NCBI GenBank assembly: GCA_019415505.1
Contig: DXZC01000055.1
Span: forward strand, 1 to 8,316
Length of the DNA stretch: 8,316 nucleotides
Direction: 5' to 3'
Origin: Peptococcaceae bacterium
GTDB taxonomy: Bacteria > Bacillota > Dehalobacteriia > UBA7702
Shown here: positions 1 to 6,559 of the stretch, piece after piece
Layout: every line of letters starts with the position of its first letter
Position numbering within the stretch: the first letter of the stretch is position 1
Translations under genes and position numbers: made by a program
Notes under the pieces: generated by a model
What the model saw: the letters and a program-made list of their open reading frames with translations, nothing else
What the model was told of the DNA's origin: nothing
The model's database searches: none

Positions 1-231
1 GTGTCTACTTGTCCGGTGGGCTTTGGCCGCCGCAATAAAATTAGAGGCAACTATGAATTAATCAAGTGGGTTAAGGAGCAATGCGTGAACGTAAAGGCCG
101 CGGCCAAAATGTCCCCTGAGGATCTACAGCACAAAATACTCATCGGCGAACTCCATAAAGCCCCGGCCGAAGAATACACCGCCTGCTATGATAAAATCAT
201 AGATCTTGCCCAAAAGGAGGAAAAGAGATGA
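1..231 (+). CDS. korB: 2-oxoacid:ferredoxin oxidoreductase, beta subunit (C-terminal fragment)
   Basis: Only the last 76 codons are present. The frame is open from base 1, so the true start is left of the window and the GTG at position 1 is probably an internal valine. The beta subunit of this family binds thiamine pyrophosphate and catalyses the oxidative decarboxylation of a 2-oxoacid to an acyl-CoA with reduction of ferredoxin in the cytoplasm. The TPP and cluster motifs would lie upstream and cannot be checked. The visible part has the family's late 'TCP..FG.RNK' segment, followed by 'ELIKWVKE', which resembles the 'EALKWVEE' helix near the C-terminus of KorB/VorB proteins. The assignment rests equally on the next gene, a clear gamma subunit that overlaps it by 4 bp (ATGA). 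The substrate (2-oxoglutarate, branched-chain oxoacid or other) cannot be decided. Confidence 0.75.
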   Translation: MSTCPVGFGRRNKIRGNYELIKWVKEQCVNVKAAAKMSPEDLQHKILIGELHKAPAEEYTACYDKIIDLAQKEEKR

Positions 232-758
232 AAACCAATATTCGCCTGACAGGTACAGGTGGTCAAGGCCTAATATTGGCAGGGATCATCTTAGCCGAAG
301 CCGCTTTACTGGAAGGTAAAAATGCAATTCAAAGCCAAAGTTACGGGCCGGAAGCCAGGGGTGGCGCCTCTAAAGCCGAGGTTATAGTTGCCGACGAGGC
401 TATACATTACCCTAAAGTCTTAGAATCCGATTACCTGCTGGCCATGAGTGAAAAAGCTTATGAAAAGTATCACAGTGGTATGAAGGATAGTTCCGTCCTG
501 ATTATTGACACCACCTTTGTGCCGGAATGTCCTAACGCTAAAGCCCGGCAAATAGTGGCAGTACCCATAACCAAGCTGGCTAAAGAGGCCACCGGACGGG
601 AAATGACCGCCAACATCGCCGCTTTAGGTATTTTATCAGCCCTGGGCATTGTGGCGGAGGAACCGCTGAAAAAAGCTATTCTGCACCGTATACCCAAGGG
701 CACGGAGGAATTAAACATGAAAGCCTTTGAAGTGGGAAAAAATTCTGTGTCAAACTAA
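228..758 (+). CDS. korC: 2-oxoacid:ferredoxin oxidoreductase, gamma subunit
   Basis: This 176-residue protein is a complete gamma subunit of a 2-oxoacid:acceptor oxidoreductase, of normal length for the family. It has the N-terminal glycine-rich signature TGTGGQG (residues 8-14) and the 'SQSYGPEARGG' segment (about 36-46), both hallmarks of this domain. In these enzymes the gamma domain packs against the alpha and beta subunits and is needed for the oxidative decarboxylation of 2-oxoacids with ferredoxin as acceptor. The start ATG overlaps the TGA of the beta gene (ATGA) and is preceded by AAGGAGG at 214-220, 7 nt upstream, so the two genes are translationally coupled. It is the last gene of its operon, because a strong intrinsic terminator follows within about 15 bp. 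The substrate cannot be told; 'kor' is used because the family is most often annotated as 2-oxoglutarate-specific. Confidence 0.88.
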   Translation: MKTNIRLTGTGGQGLILAGIILAEAALLEGKNAIQSQSYGPEARGGASKAEVIVADEAIHYPKVLESDYLLAMSEKAYEKYHSGMKDSSVLIIDTTFVPECPNAKARQIVAVPITKLAKEATGREMTANIAALGILSALGIVAEEPLKKAILHRIPKGTEELNMKAFEVGKNSVSN

Positions 759-770
759 GGTTTAGAGCCT

Positions 771-809
771 AAAATCAGACGGAGGCGTATTGCTTCCGTC
801 TGATTTTTT
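771..809 (+). terminator. Intrinsic terminator of the 2-oxoacid oxidoreductase operon
   Basis: A near-perfect hairpin lies directly after the gamma subunit gene. Positions 771-786 pair with 792-807 (16 bp, one G-U pair) around the 5-nt loop GTATT, and the right arm runs into a T tract (804-809). The GC-rich core is CAGACGG/CCGTCTG. The symmetric A run on the left also gives a U tract on the other strand, but no gene converges on it here. It separates the oxidoreductase operon from the next one. Confidence 0.92.
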
Positions 810-936
810 ATACAGGAACTAAATATCTTAAATTGTTAACCCTTTCATCTTTTACCTTTATTAGGTTATTTTTCAGCTCCGAACCAGCATATTTTAAAAA
901 TGAATAAATATTTCGTAAATTGCCAAAAGTCACAGG
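810..936. other. AT-rich intergenic region without an evident gene
   Basis: Between the terminator and the promoter of the next operon, about 125 bp of AT-rich sequence holds no open reading frame with a ribosome binding site and no long inverted repeat. It contains a lone TTGTTAA at 833-839, resembling one half of a Rex-type operator, but without a matching second half. A/T runs around 888-910 (for example ATTTTAAAAATGAATAAATATTT) could act as an UP-like or curved element for the downstream promoter, which is speculative. Confidence 0.5.
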
Positions 937-965
937 TTGACTTAATCTGACCTTCATAATACAAT
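937..965 (+). promoter_or_regulatory. Sigma-A type promoter for the stnABC-like operon
   Basis: A -35 box TTGACT (937-942) and a -10 box TACAAT (960-965) are separated by exactly 17 bp, each one base off the sigma-70/sigma-A consensus. Transcription would start near 972 and leave a leader of about 80 nt before the start codon at 1055. No riboswitch-like fold was recognised in the leader. It is the best promoter candidate in the gap between the terminator at 771-809 and the operon. Confidence 0.72.
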
Positions 966-1054
966 TAAGTTAGAGATTTAGCCAATAAATACAGAAATAT
1001 AGGATTATTACCGGAAAAAGGTCAAAGAGGATGAGAGAATGGAGGAGGTAGTAA

Positions 1055-1582
1055 ATGACTAAATGCCCCTGCGGAAATGAAAATGGCGCGGTAAAAACAG
1101 ATTTAGCCCCCATAGAACCGATATTGGAAAAGTATAAAGCAATACCCGGCAGCTTAATAACAGTGCTGCAACAGGTTCAAGCCGTTTATGGCTACTTACC
1201 CCAAGACGCTATTAAGGCCATTAGCGCCGCCTTACATATTAAAGTGGCTAAAATAATGGGGGTAATTACCTTTTACGCCCAGTTTCGGCTTAACCCCATT
1301 GGTAAACATTTAATTATGGTTTGCCAGGGTACGGCATGCCACGTCAATGGTTCCGAAAAAATTGCGGAGTCAATAGGCGCTGAGCTGAAAATAAATGAAG
1401 GTGAAACAACAGCGGATAAGCTTTTTACCTTAGAAAATGTAGCTTGCTTGGGCTGCTGCTCCATGGCGCCGGTGATGATGATTCAAACTGGCGGCAGCAA
1501 TGAGGTTTACGGACCTTTAACCCCCAAATCGGCGGCTAAAATCATTAAGGATATACGCCAACAGGAAGGAGGCTGTAAATAA
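1055..1582 (+). CDS. stnA: NuoE/HydC-like [2Fe-2S] subunit of a bifurcating transhydrogenase (StnA-like)
   Basis: This 175-residue protein belongs to the 24-kDa NADH dehydrogenase subunit family (NuoE, HydC, HndA). An N-terminal helical region (about 18-75, with 'YGYLPQDAI' and 'GVITFYAQF') precedes a thioredoxin-like domain that binds one [2Fe-2S] cluster through C90 and C95 (CQGTAC) and C131 and C135 (CLGCC). In HydABC and Stn-type complexes this subunit sits beside the flavin subunit and takes part in electron transfer. The start is fixed by GGAGGAGGT at 1041-1049. The gene overlaps the next by one base (TAATG), indicating translational coupling. The N-terminus carries an extra C-x-C pair (CPCG, C4/C6) and the C-terminus another cysteine (GGCK); neither belongs to the canonical cluster. 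The family is certain. The 'StnA' name depends on the neighbouring composite subunit; HydC or HndA are alternative names. Confidence 0.85.
   Translation: MTKCPCGNENGAVKTDLAPIEPILEKYKAIPGSLITVLQQVQAVYGYLPQDAIKAISAALHIKVAKIMGVITFYAQFRLNPIGKHLIMVCQGTACHVNGSEKIAESIGAELKINEGETTADKLFTLENVACLGCCSMAPVMMIQTGGSNEVYGPLTPKSAAKIIKDIRQQEGGCK
1566..1572 (+). promoter_or_regulatory. Ribosome binding site of the NuoF-like gene, inside stnA
   Basis: The perfect AAGGAGG lies within the last codons of the preceding gene, 9 nt before the ATG at 1582. With the one-base TAATG overlap it makes 1582 the clear start and implies coupled translation of the first two subunits. Confidence 0.85.
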
Positions 1583-3330
1583 TGAGGATAACAATAGGTA
1601 TGGGTAGCTGCGGCATTGCCGCCGGCGCTCAAAAAACCAAAACAGCCTTAGAGGAAGCGCTGTTAGCCGCTGGCAGCGATATAACAGTCTCCCAAGTTGG
1701 GTGTATTGGTATGTGTTTTAATGAGCCTATTGTGGAAATAATGGCCGGAGAAAACCATTATTACTACGGCAAGGTTGATGAAACGGCGGCAGCGGAAATA
1801 GTGGCCAGCCATGTTAAAAATGGCCAGCCCCTGACCAAATATTTTATCAGTGCAGAGGATATGGACTTTCTGCGCCAGCAAAAGCGGATAACCTTGAAGA
1901 ACTGCGGCGTTATTGATCCGGAAGATATTGAAGCCTATATCGCCACCGGAGGTTATACCGCCTTTACCAAGTGCCTAAATTCTCTATCTCCCGAACAGGT
2001 AATTGAGGAAATTAAGACCTCTGGTTTAAGGGGTAGAGGCGGGGCCGGTTTCCCCACCTGGTTTAAGTGGGACGCTGCCCGAAAAAACCAGGCGGAGACA
2101 AAATATGTCATTTGTAACGCTGATGAAGGCGACCCCGGCGCCTTTATGGACCGCAGCCTTTTGGAGAGCGATCCTCATGCCGTTATGGAAGGCATGATGA
2201 TTGCCGCCTACGCTATAGGCGCTAAAGAGGGCGTATTTTATGTGCGGGCCGAATATCCCCTGGCCATAAAAAGATTGGAAATAGCCATTGAGCAAGCAAA
2301 AGCCAAGGGCTATTTAGGAGATAACATTTTAGGCACTGACTTTAGCTTTAATTTGCAGATTAAAGCCGGCGCCGGCGCTTTTGTTTGCGGTGAGGAAACA
2401 GCCTTAATCGCCTCTTTAGAAGGGGAACGGGGTATGCCCCGTTTAAAGCCGCCCTTTCCAGCGGAAAAGGGCTACTGGCAGAAGCCCAGTAATATCAATA
2501 ATGTGGAAACTTATGGTAACGTGGCCTGGATATTGCGGGAAGGCGGCGAGGCCTTTGCCGCTATGGGTACGGAAACCAGCAAGGGCACCAAGGTTTTTGC
2601 ATTAGCCGGTAAAGTAAAAAAAGGCGGCTTAGTGGAAGTCCCCATGGGCATGACCATTAGAGATATAATCTTTAAAATTGGCGGCGGCATTAAAGAAGAT
2701 AAGAACATCAAGGGCGTACAAATGGGTGGGCCGTCTGGCGGCTGCATACCTGAACGCCTTTTGGATACGCCGGTGGATTACGAAAGTATTACCCAGGTTG
2801 GGGCTATTATGGGCTCCGGCGGCATGGTAGTAATGGATGAAACCACCTGTATGGTGGATATGGCTTTATTTTTCCTCAAATTTACTCAGGACGAAAGCTG
2901 CGGTAAATGCGTCCACTGTCGTATCGGCACCAAACGCATGCTGGAAATACTGGAACGCATTACTGTTGGCCAGGGACAGCCAGGGGATATTGAGCTATTA
3001 CAGGAATTGGCTGAAGCCATAATTAACGGCTCCCTCTGTGGTTTGGGACAAAGCGCTCCCAATCCCGTATTGAGTACCCTAAACCATTTTCGCAGCGAGT
3101 ATGAAGCTCATATTCAGCAACATAAATGCCCGGCGAAAAAATGCAAAGAGCTTCTTACTTATACTATTGACACGGAAGCTTGTACCGGTTGCCGAGCCTG
3201 TGCGAAAAAATGCCCGGTAAAAGCTATAAGCGGTGAAAAAAAGCAACCCCATGTCATAGACAGCGCCCTGTGTACCCGTTGCGGTAATTGCGCCGCTACT
3301 TGTAAATTTGGGGCCGTTTTAGTGGACTAA
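1582..3330 (+). CDS. stnB: NuoF/HydB-like NADH-binding flavin subunit of a bifurcating transhydrogenase (StnB-like)
   Basis: This 582-residue protein has the full HydB/HndC layout rather than the shorter NuoF one. Residues 1-85 form a thioredoxin-like [2Fe-2S] domain (C10, C41, C45 in 'VGCIGMC'). Residues about 130-340 form the FMN/NADH module, with GLRGRGGAGFPTW (148-160), NADEGDPGAFMDR (179-191) and GAGAFVCGEETAL (263-275). An SLBB-type region follows. The NuoF [4Fe-4S] site uses C440, C443 and C446 (CGKCVHC) with C486 (LCGLG). The C-terminus adds two ferredoxin-type [4Fe-4S] motifs (C534/C537/C540/C544 and C564/C567/C570/C574), preceded by a Cys/His patch (H515, C516, C521). In this family the flavin subunit oxidises or reduces NAD(H) and, in bifurcating complexes, houses the bifurcation centre; the extra ferredoxin domain is the usual entry or exit for ferredoxin electrons. 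No frameshift or missing ligand was seen. It is soluble, with no membrane segment. Hydrogenase HydB is the close alternative, but no H-cluster subunit is encoded here. Confidence 0.88.
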   Translation: MRITIGMGSCGIAAGAQKTKTALEEALLAAGSDITVSQVGCIGMCFNEPIVEIMAGENHYYYGKVDETAAAEIVASHVKNGQPLTKYFISAEDMDFLRQQKRITLKNCGVIDPEDIEAYIATGGYTAFTKCLNSLSPEQVIEEIKTSGLRGRGGAGFPTWFKWDAARKNQAETKYVICNADEGDPGAFMDRSLLESDPHAVMEGMMIAAYAIGAKEGVFYVRAEYPLAIKRLEIAIEQAKAKGYLGDNILGTDFSFNLQIKAGAGAFVCGEETALIASLEGERGMPRLKPPFPAEKGYWQKPSNINNVETYGNVAWILREGGEAFAAMGTETSKGTKVFALAGKVKKGGLVEVPMGMTIRDIIFKIGGGIKEDKNIKGVQMGGPSGGCIPERLLDTPVDYESITQVGAIMGSGGMVVMDETTCMVDMALFFLKFTQDESCGKCVHCRIGTKRMLEILERITVGQGQPGDIELLQELAEAIINGSLCGLGQSAPNPVLSTLNHFRSEYEAHIQQHKCPAKKCKELLTYTIDTEACTGCRACAKKCPVKAISGEKKQPHVIDSALCTRCGNCAATCKFGAVLVD

Positions 3331-3344
3331 GGGAGGAAAAAAAC

Positions 3345-6300
3345 ATGGAAACAATTCATTTGACTATAGACGGTCAATCCGTGGCGGTGGCTGCCGGCAC
3401 CACTGTGCTGGAAGCAGCTAAAAGCCTGGGCATTGACATACCAACATTATGCTATCACCCCCTGGTAGAAACATACGGCGCTTGCGGCGTTTGCCTGGTG
3501 GAAGCCGAGGGCAACCCCAAGCTGTTGCGAGCCTGCGCCACTAAGGTCTGGCCGGACATGAAGGTCAATACCAAGGGGGCAAAAGCGGAACAAGCCAGAA
3601 AAATAGCTCTGGAATTATTACTGAGCGACCATCGGGGGGATTGCCGTCCGCCCTGCGCCGCAGCTTGCCCCGCTAACACCGACTGCCAAGGCTATGTCGG
3701 TTTAATTGCTAACGGGGAATACGAAGAAGCGGTAAAACTGATTAAAGATAAATTACCCTTGCCAGCCTCTATCGGACGGGTTTGTCCCCACCCCTGTGAG
3801 GAGGTTTGCCGCCGCAAATTAGTGGAGGAACCGGTGGCAATAGCGCCCCTGAAGGCCTTTGCCGCTGATCTTGATTTACAAAGTGGCAATCCCTTTAAAG
3901 CAGATAAACAGCCTGCTACAGGTAAAAATGTGGCTATTATCGGCGGCGGGCCGGCTGGTCTTACAGCAGGCTACTTCCTGGCTAAAGCGGGACACGGAGC
4001 TGAAATCTTCGAGGCCATGCCCCAAGCCGGAGGTATGCTGCGCTACGGCATACCCCAGTACCGTTTACCTAAAGAAATCTTGGACCAGGAAATAAAGCTC
4101 ATTGAGGAAATGGGCGTAAAAATACACTGCCAGACAAAAATAGGCCGAGAAGTGGCTTTTGCCGATTTGGAAAAGGAATTTGACGCGATATTTGTAGCCA
4201 TAGGCGCTTGGCAGAGCGCACCCATGCGCTGTCCCGGTGAGGAAGCCCAGGGAGTATTGGGCGGCATAGATTTTCTCATTGACGTGGCCTTACATAAGCC
4301 GGTAGAAATTGGGGAAAAAGTGGCTGTGGTAGGCGGCGGCAATACTGCCATGGACGCCTGCCGCACCGCGGTACGGTTGGGAGCCAAGGAAGTCTATGTT
4401 CTCTATCGCCGTACCAGGGAGGAAATGCCCGCTGAGGACATTGAAATTACAGAAGCTATGGAGGAAGGGGTAGAGTTTAAATTCCTAGTGGCTCCAACGG
4501 AGATTATGGCCCAAAATGGCAAAGTAACCGCCCTAGAGCTGCAAAAAATGGAATTGGGCGAGCCTGACGCTTCAGGCCGCCGTCGCCCCGTACCCATTGC
4601 AGGAGCCACAGAAACCCTGGCGGTGGATACGGTGATTGCCGCCATTGGCCAAAAAGTGGTGGCCGACGGTATTCCCCTGGAGTTGAGCAAATGGCATACC
4701 ATTGTAGCTGACGAGCACACCTTCTTAACCAACCGCCAGGGGGTATTTGCCGGCGGGGACGCCATTAATGACGGACCGGGCATTGCCATTGCCGCCATTG
4801 GCCACGCCAGAAAAGCCGTTGATGTAATTAACAGCTATCTCCAGGGGGACGTTATCCCCTACTCCGAACCCTACATCGTAACCCAAACCGATGTAACTGA
4901 GGAGGACTTCACCGCTAAGCCCAGAGAACCCCGGCAAAAGGTCAGCCACCGGGAGGCAAAGTCGCGCAGAAATGACTTTGGCGAGGTGACAACCGGCTAC
5001 AACGAAGCCCAAGCCAGAGCCGAAGCCAGCCGCTGTTTGGAATGTGGCTGCGCCGATTATTTTGAATGTAAGCTCATTAAATACGGCCAACAATATGATG
5101 TAGCGCCCCAACGCTTTACCACCACCCAGCGGCAACGGCAGGAAGTAGATGAACACCCCTTTATTGAACGAAATGCTGATAAATGTATTCTCTGCGGTCT
5201 TTGCCTGCGGGTTTGCGATGAGGTAGTGGGCGCCGGCGTGTTAGGCTTAGTGGACAGGGGCTTTGAAACCACGGTAAAACCGGAATTTGGCACGCCCCTG
5301 AAGGATACTGACTGCATTTCCTGCGGTCAGTGCGTAAATCTTTGTCCCACTGGGGCATTGTTGGAAAAATGGCCGCTGGGTAAAAGGGTACCTTTGGCGG
5401 AGGATAGGACAGAATCTATCTGCGCCCGCTGTGGCATGGGCTGTAAAATAAGCGCGGCCACTAAAGGAAACCTCCTGTGCCGCATATTACCACAAACCGA
5501 GGGCGATACCCTCTGTAAAAATGGACGCTTCGGCTTTGGCGAAATTCAGAATAACAACCGCTTGACTACCGGTTTAAATAAAGGAGAAGTCATTTCTGTG
5601 ACCCAGGCCATTGCTAAGTGGCGGGAGGCCATGGCGGAGGCTGTAATTAAATACGGTCCAGCGGCAATAGGCGTAGCCATTAGCGGCGGACTCAGCACTG
5701 AAGAAATTAAGCTGGCTTACCGCTTAGGTAAAGAGGTTTTAAAAACTGATAATATTGGCTGTCTTACCAAGGATTACACCGCCAGTCCGGGAGACGCTGT
5801 TTATGCAGATCTCCTGACTGCTAAAACCGTGGCCTATGTCGGTGAGTACGAGGGAAAAAACCACCCGGTTATGGCGATGAAATTGCGGACGTCCCAGGCG
5901 GAAATAATCTGGGTAACAGAGGAAGCCGACATAGATAATATAGCCGATGTTGACGTTATTGTGGTGGCGGAAAATGAGGTGAGCCCGGCAGGAGACGCCG
6001 CTGCCGCTGCCAGAGCTAAGGCAATCAAGGCCAAATTACTGAAACTTAAACCCCAGGCAAATTCCTTGGCGCTGGATGAATTAGGCGTGAAGGATAAAGA
6101 CGTTTTACAAGACGTTAAGGCGCTGTTTGTCTTTGGCGAGGCAGAACAATTGCCAGATAATTTAGCCTACCTGGCTGTGATGTCCAGCCAGATAACAGAG
6201 GCAACGCAAAAAGCGGACGTGGCTTTACCATTGGCTACTTACCTGGAAACCCATGGTACTTATTACAACAATGAGGGAACTAAACAAGTTAGCCAACAGG

Positions 6301-6356
6301 TTCTCAAGCCCCAGGCCGGTATGACAAACCAGGAAATTCTCCAACAACTATTGTAA
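3345..6356 (+). CDS. stnC: Composite NuoG/HydA-like + GltD/NfnB-like flavin iron-sulfur subunit (StnC-like)
   Basis: This 1003-residue multidomain protein reads in order as follows. (a) A [2Fe-2S] ferredoxin domain (C36, C47, C50, C64). (b) A cysteine-rich segment, H96/C100/C104/C108/C114 then C147/C151/C155, matching the N-terminal cluster region of GltD/NfnB. (c) A GltD/NfnB-type FAD/NADPH oxidoreductase (about 194-500) with GGGPAG (200-205), a second Rossmann motif VVGGGNTAMDACR (328-340), an arginine pair (R355/R356) suited to the NADPH 2'-phosphate, and GVFAGGDAINDGPG (466-479). (d) C564/C567/C569/C575. (e) Two [4Fe-4S] ferredoxin motifs (C614/C617/C620/C624 and C657/C660/C663/C667). (f) A shortened NuoG/formate-dehydrogenase-like region with CARCGMGC (693-700) and C724. 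As known for the family, Stn complexes join NADH, ferredoxin and NADP(H) in one electron-bifurcating transhydrogenase. The absence of an H-cluster or a full molybdopterin catalytic domain favours that role. RBS GGGAGG (3331-3336) sets the start. The alternative is an electron-input subunit for an unlinked formate dehydrogenase. Confidence 0.82.
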   Translation: METIHLTIDGQSVAVAAGTTVLEAAKSLGIDIPTLCYHPLVETYGACGVCLVEAEGNPKLLRACATKVWPDMKVNTKGAKAEQARKIALELLLSDHRGDCRPPCAAACPANTDCQGYVGLIANGEYEEAVKLIKDKLPLPASIGRVCPHPCEEVCRRKLVEEPVAIAPLKAFAADLDLQSGNPFKADKQPATGKNVAIIGGGPAGLTAGYFLAKAGHGAEIFEAMPQAGGMLRYGIPQYRLPKEILDQEIKLIEEMGVKIHCQTKIGREVAFADLEKEFDAIFVAIGAWQSAPMRCPGEEAQGVLGGIDFLIDVALHKPVEIGEKVAVVGGGNTAMDACRTAVRLGAKEVYVLYRRTREEMPAEDIEITEAMEEGVEFKFLVAPTEIMAQNGKVTALELQKMELGEPDASGRRRPVPIAGATETLAVDTVIAAIGQKVVADGIPLELSKWHTIVADEHTFLTNRQGVFAGGDAINDGPGIAIAAIGHARKAVDVINSYLQGDVIPYSEPYIVTQTDVTEEDFTAKPREPRQKVSHREAKSRRNDFGEVTTGYNEAQARAEASRCLECGCADYFECKLIKYGQQYDVAPQRFTTTQRQRQEVDEHPFIERNADKCILCGLCLRVCDEVVGAGVLGLVDRGFETTVKPEFGTPLKDTDCISCGQCVNLCPTGALLEKWPLGKRVPLAEDRTESICARCGMGCKISAATKGNLLCRILPQTEGDTLCKNGRFGFGEIQNNNRLTTGLNKGEVISVTQAIAKWREAMAEAVIKYGPAAIGVAISGGLSTEEIKLAYRLGKEVLKTDNIGCLTKDYTASPGDAVYADLLTAKTVAYVGEYEGKNHPVMAMKLRTSQAEIIWVTEEADIDNIADVDVIVVAENEVSPAGDAAAAARAKAIKAKLLKLKPQANSLALDELGVKDKDVLQDVKALFVFGEAEQLPDNLAYLAVMSSQITEATQKADVALPLATYLETHGTYYNNEGTKQVSQQVLKPQAGMTNQEILQQLL

Positions 6357-6429
6357 ATTTATAAGGAACTTTTGAGCATTTTTGAAGTAACCCCAAAAAG
6401 TTAAACGGGGAAGAATTATTCAAGCTACA

Positions 6430-6472
6430 GAAAGGGCTTGTTGTCTGTGCATTGCAGGCAACAAGCCCTTTT
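6430..6472 (+). terminator. Terminator hairpin after the stnABC-like operon (possibly bidirectional)
   Basis: Positions 6431-6443 (AAAGGGCTTGTTG) pair perfectly with 6459-6471. The helix can be extended inwards through wobble pairs to 6449/6453, leaving a 3-nt loop. The right arm ends in TTTT (6469-6472) before GCC, so the unpaired U tract is poor, but the helix is long and its core GC-rich. It lies about 75 bp after the stop of the last operon gene. On the opposite strand it is followed by TTTC, so it may also back up the regulator's terminator. Confidence 0.75.
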
Positions 6473-6479
6473 GCCATAG

Positions 6480-6531
6480 AAAAACACCCCGCTCGTTTAC
6501 AGTGTATCACACTGTTCAACAATTGGGGTGC
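6480..6531 (-). terminator. Terminator of the marR-type gene, a branched hairpin on the minus strand
   Basis: Read on the minus strand downstream of the regulator's stop (6560), CACCCC (6530-6525) pairs with GGGGTG (6490-6485) and is followed directly by TTTTT (6484-6480), as in an intrinsic terminator. Inside the outer stem sits a second, perfect 7-bp hairpin (ACAGTGT 6499-6505 / ACACTGT 6509-6515, 3-nt loop). Because the outer stem encloses unpaired arms of 8-9 nt, its strength is uncertain, but the position and T tract fit. Confidence 0.62.
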
Positions 6532-6559
6532 AGTTCAATATTATGCAACGGCTCTTATT

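Noticed and set aside
833..850. Rex operator upstream of the transhydrogenase operon
   Set aside because: Only one half (TTGTTAA) is present; the expected second half is replaced by TTTCATC, and the site is far from the promoter.
937..960. Promoter using CATAAT (955-960) as the -10 box
   Set aside because: The spacer to TTGACT would be only 12 bp; TACAAT at 960-965 gives the ideal 17 bp.
4043..5358. Several minus-strand open frames of 65-143 codons inside the large composite gene
   Set aside because: They lie antisense to a continuous, motif-rich coding sequence, have no recognisable domains and reflect codon bias of the real gene.
3345..6356. Formate dehydrogenase or [FeFe]-hydrogenase catalytic subunit
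   Set aside because: The domain after the FDH-type cluster motif is far too short and lacks a recognisable catalytic Cys/Sec region; the H-cluster motifs of HydA are absent.
6367..6415. Weak inverted repeats (AACTTTT/AAAAAGTT and CCCC/GGGG) just after the last operon gene
   Set aside because: The stems are short with long loops; the hairpin at 6430-6472 is a far better terminator.
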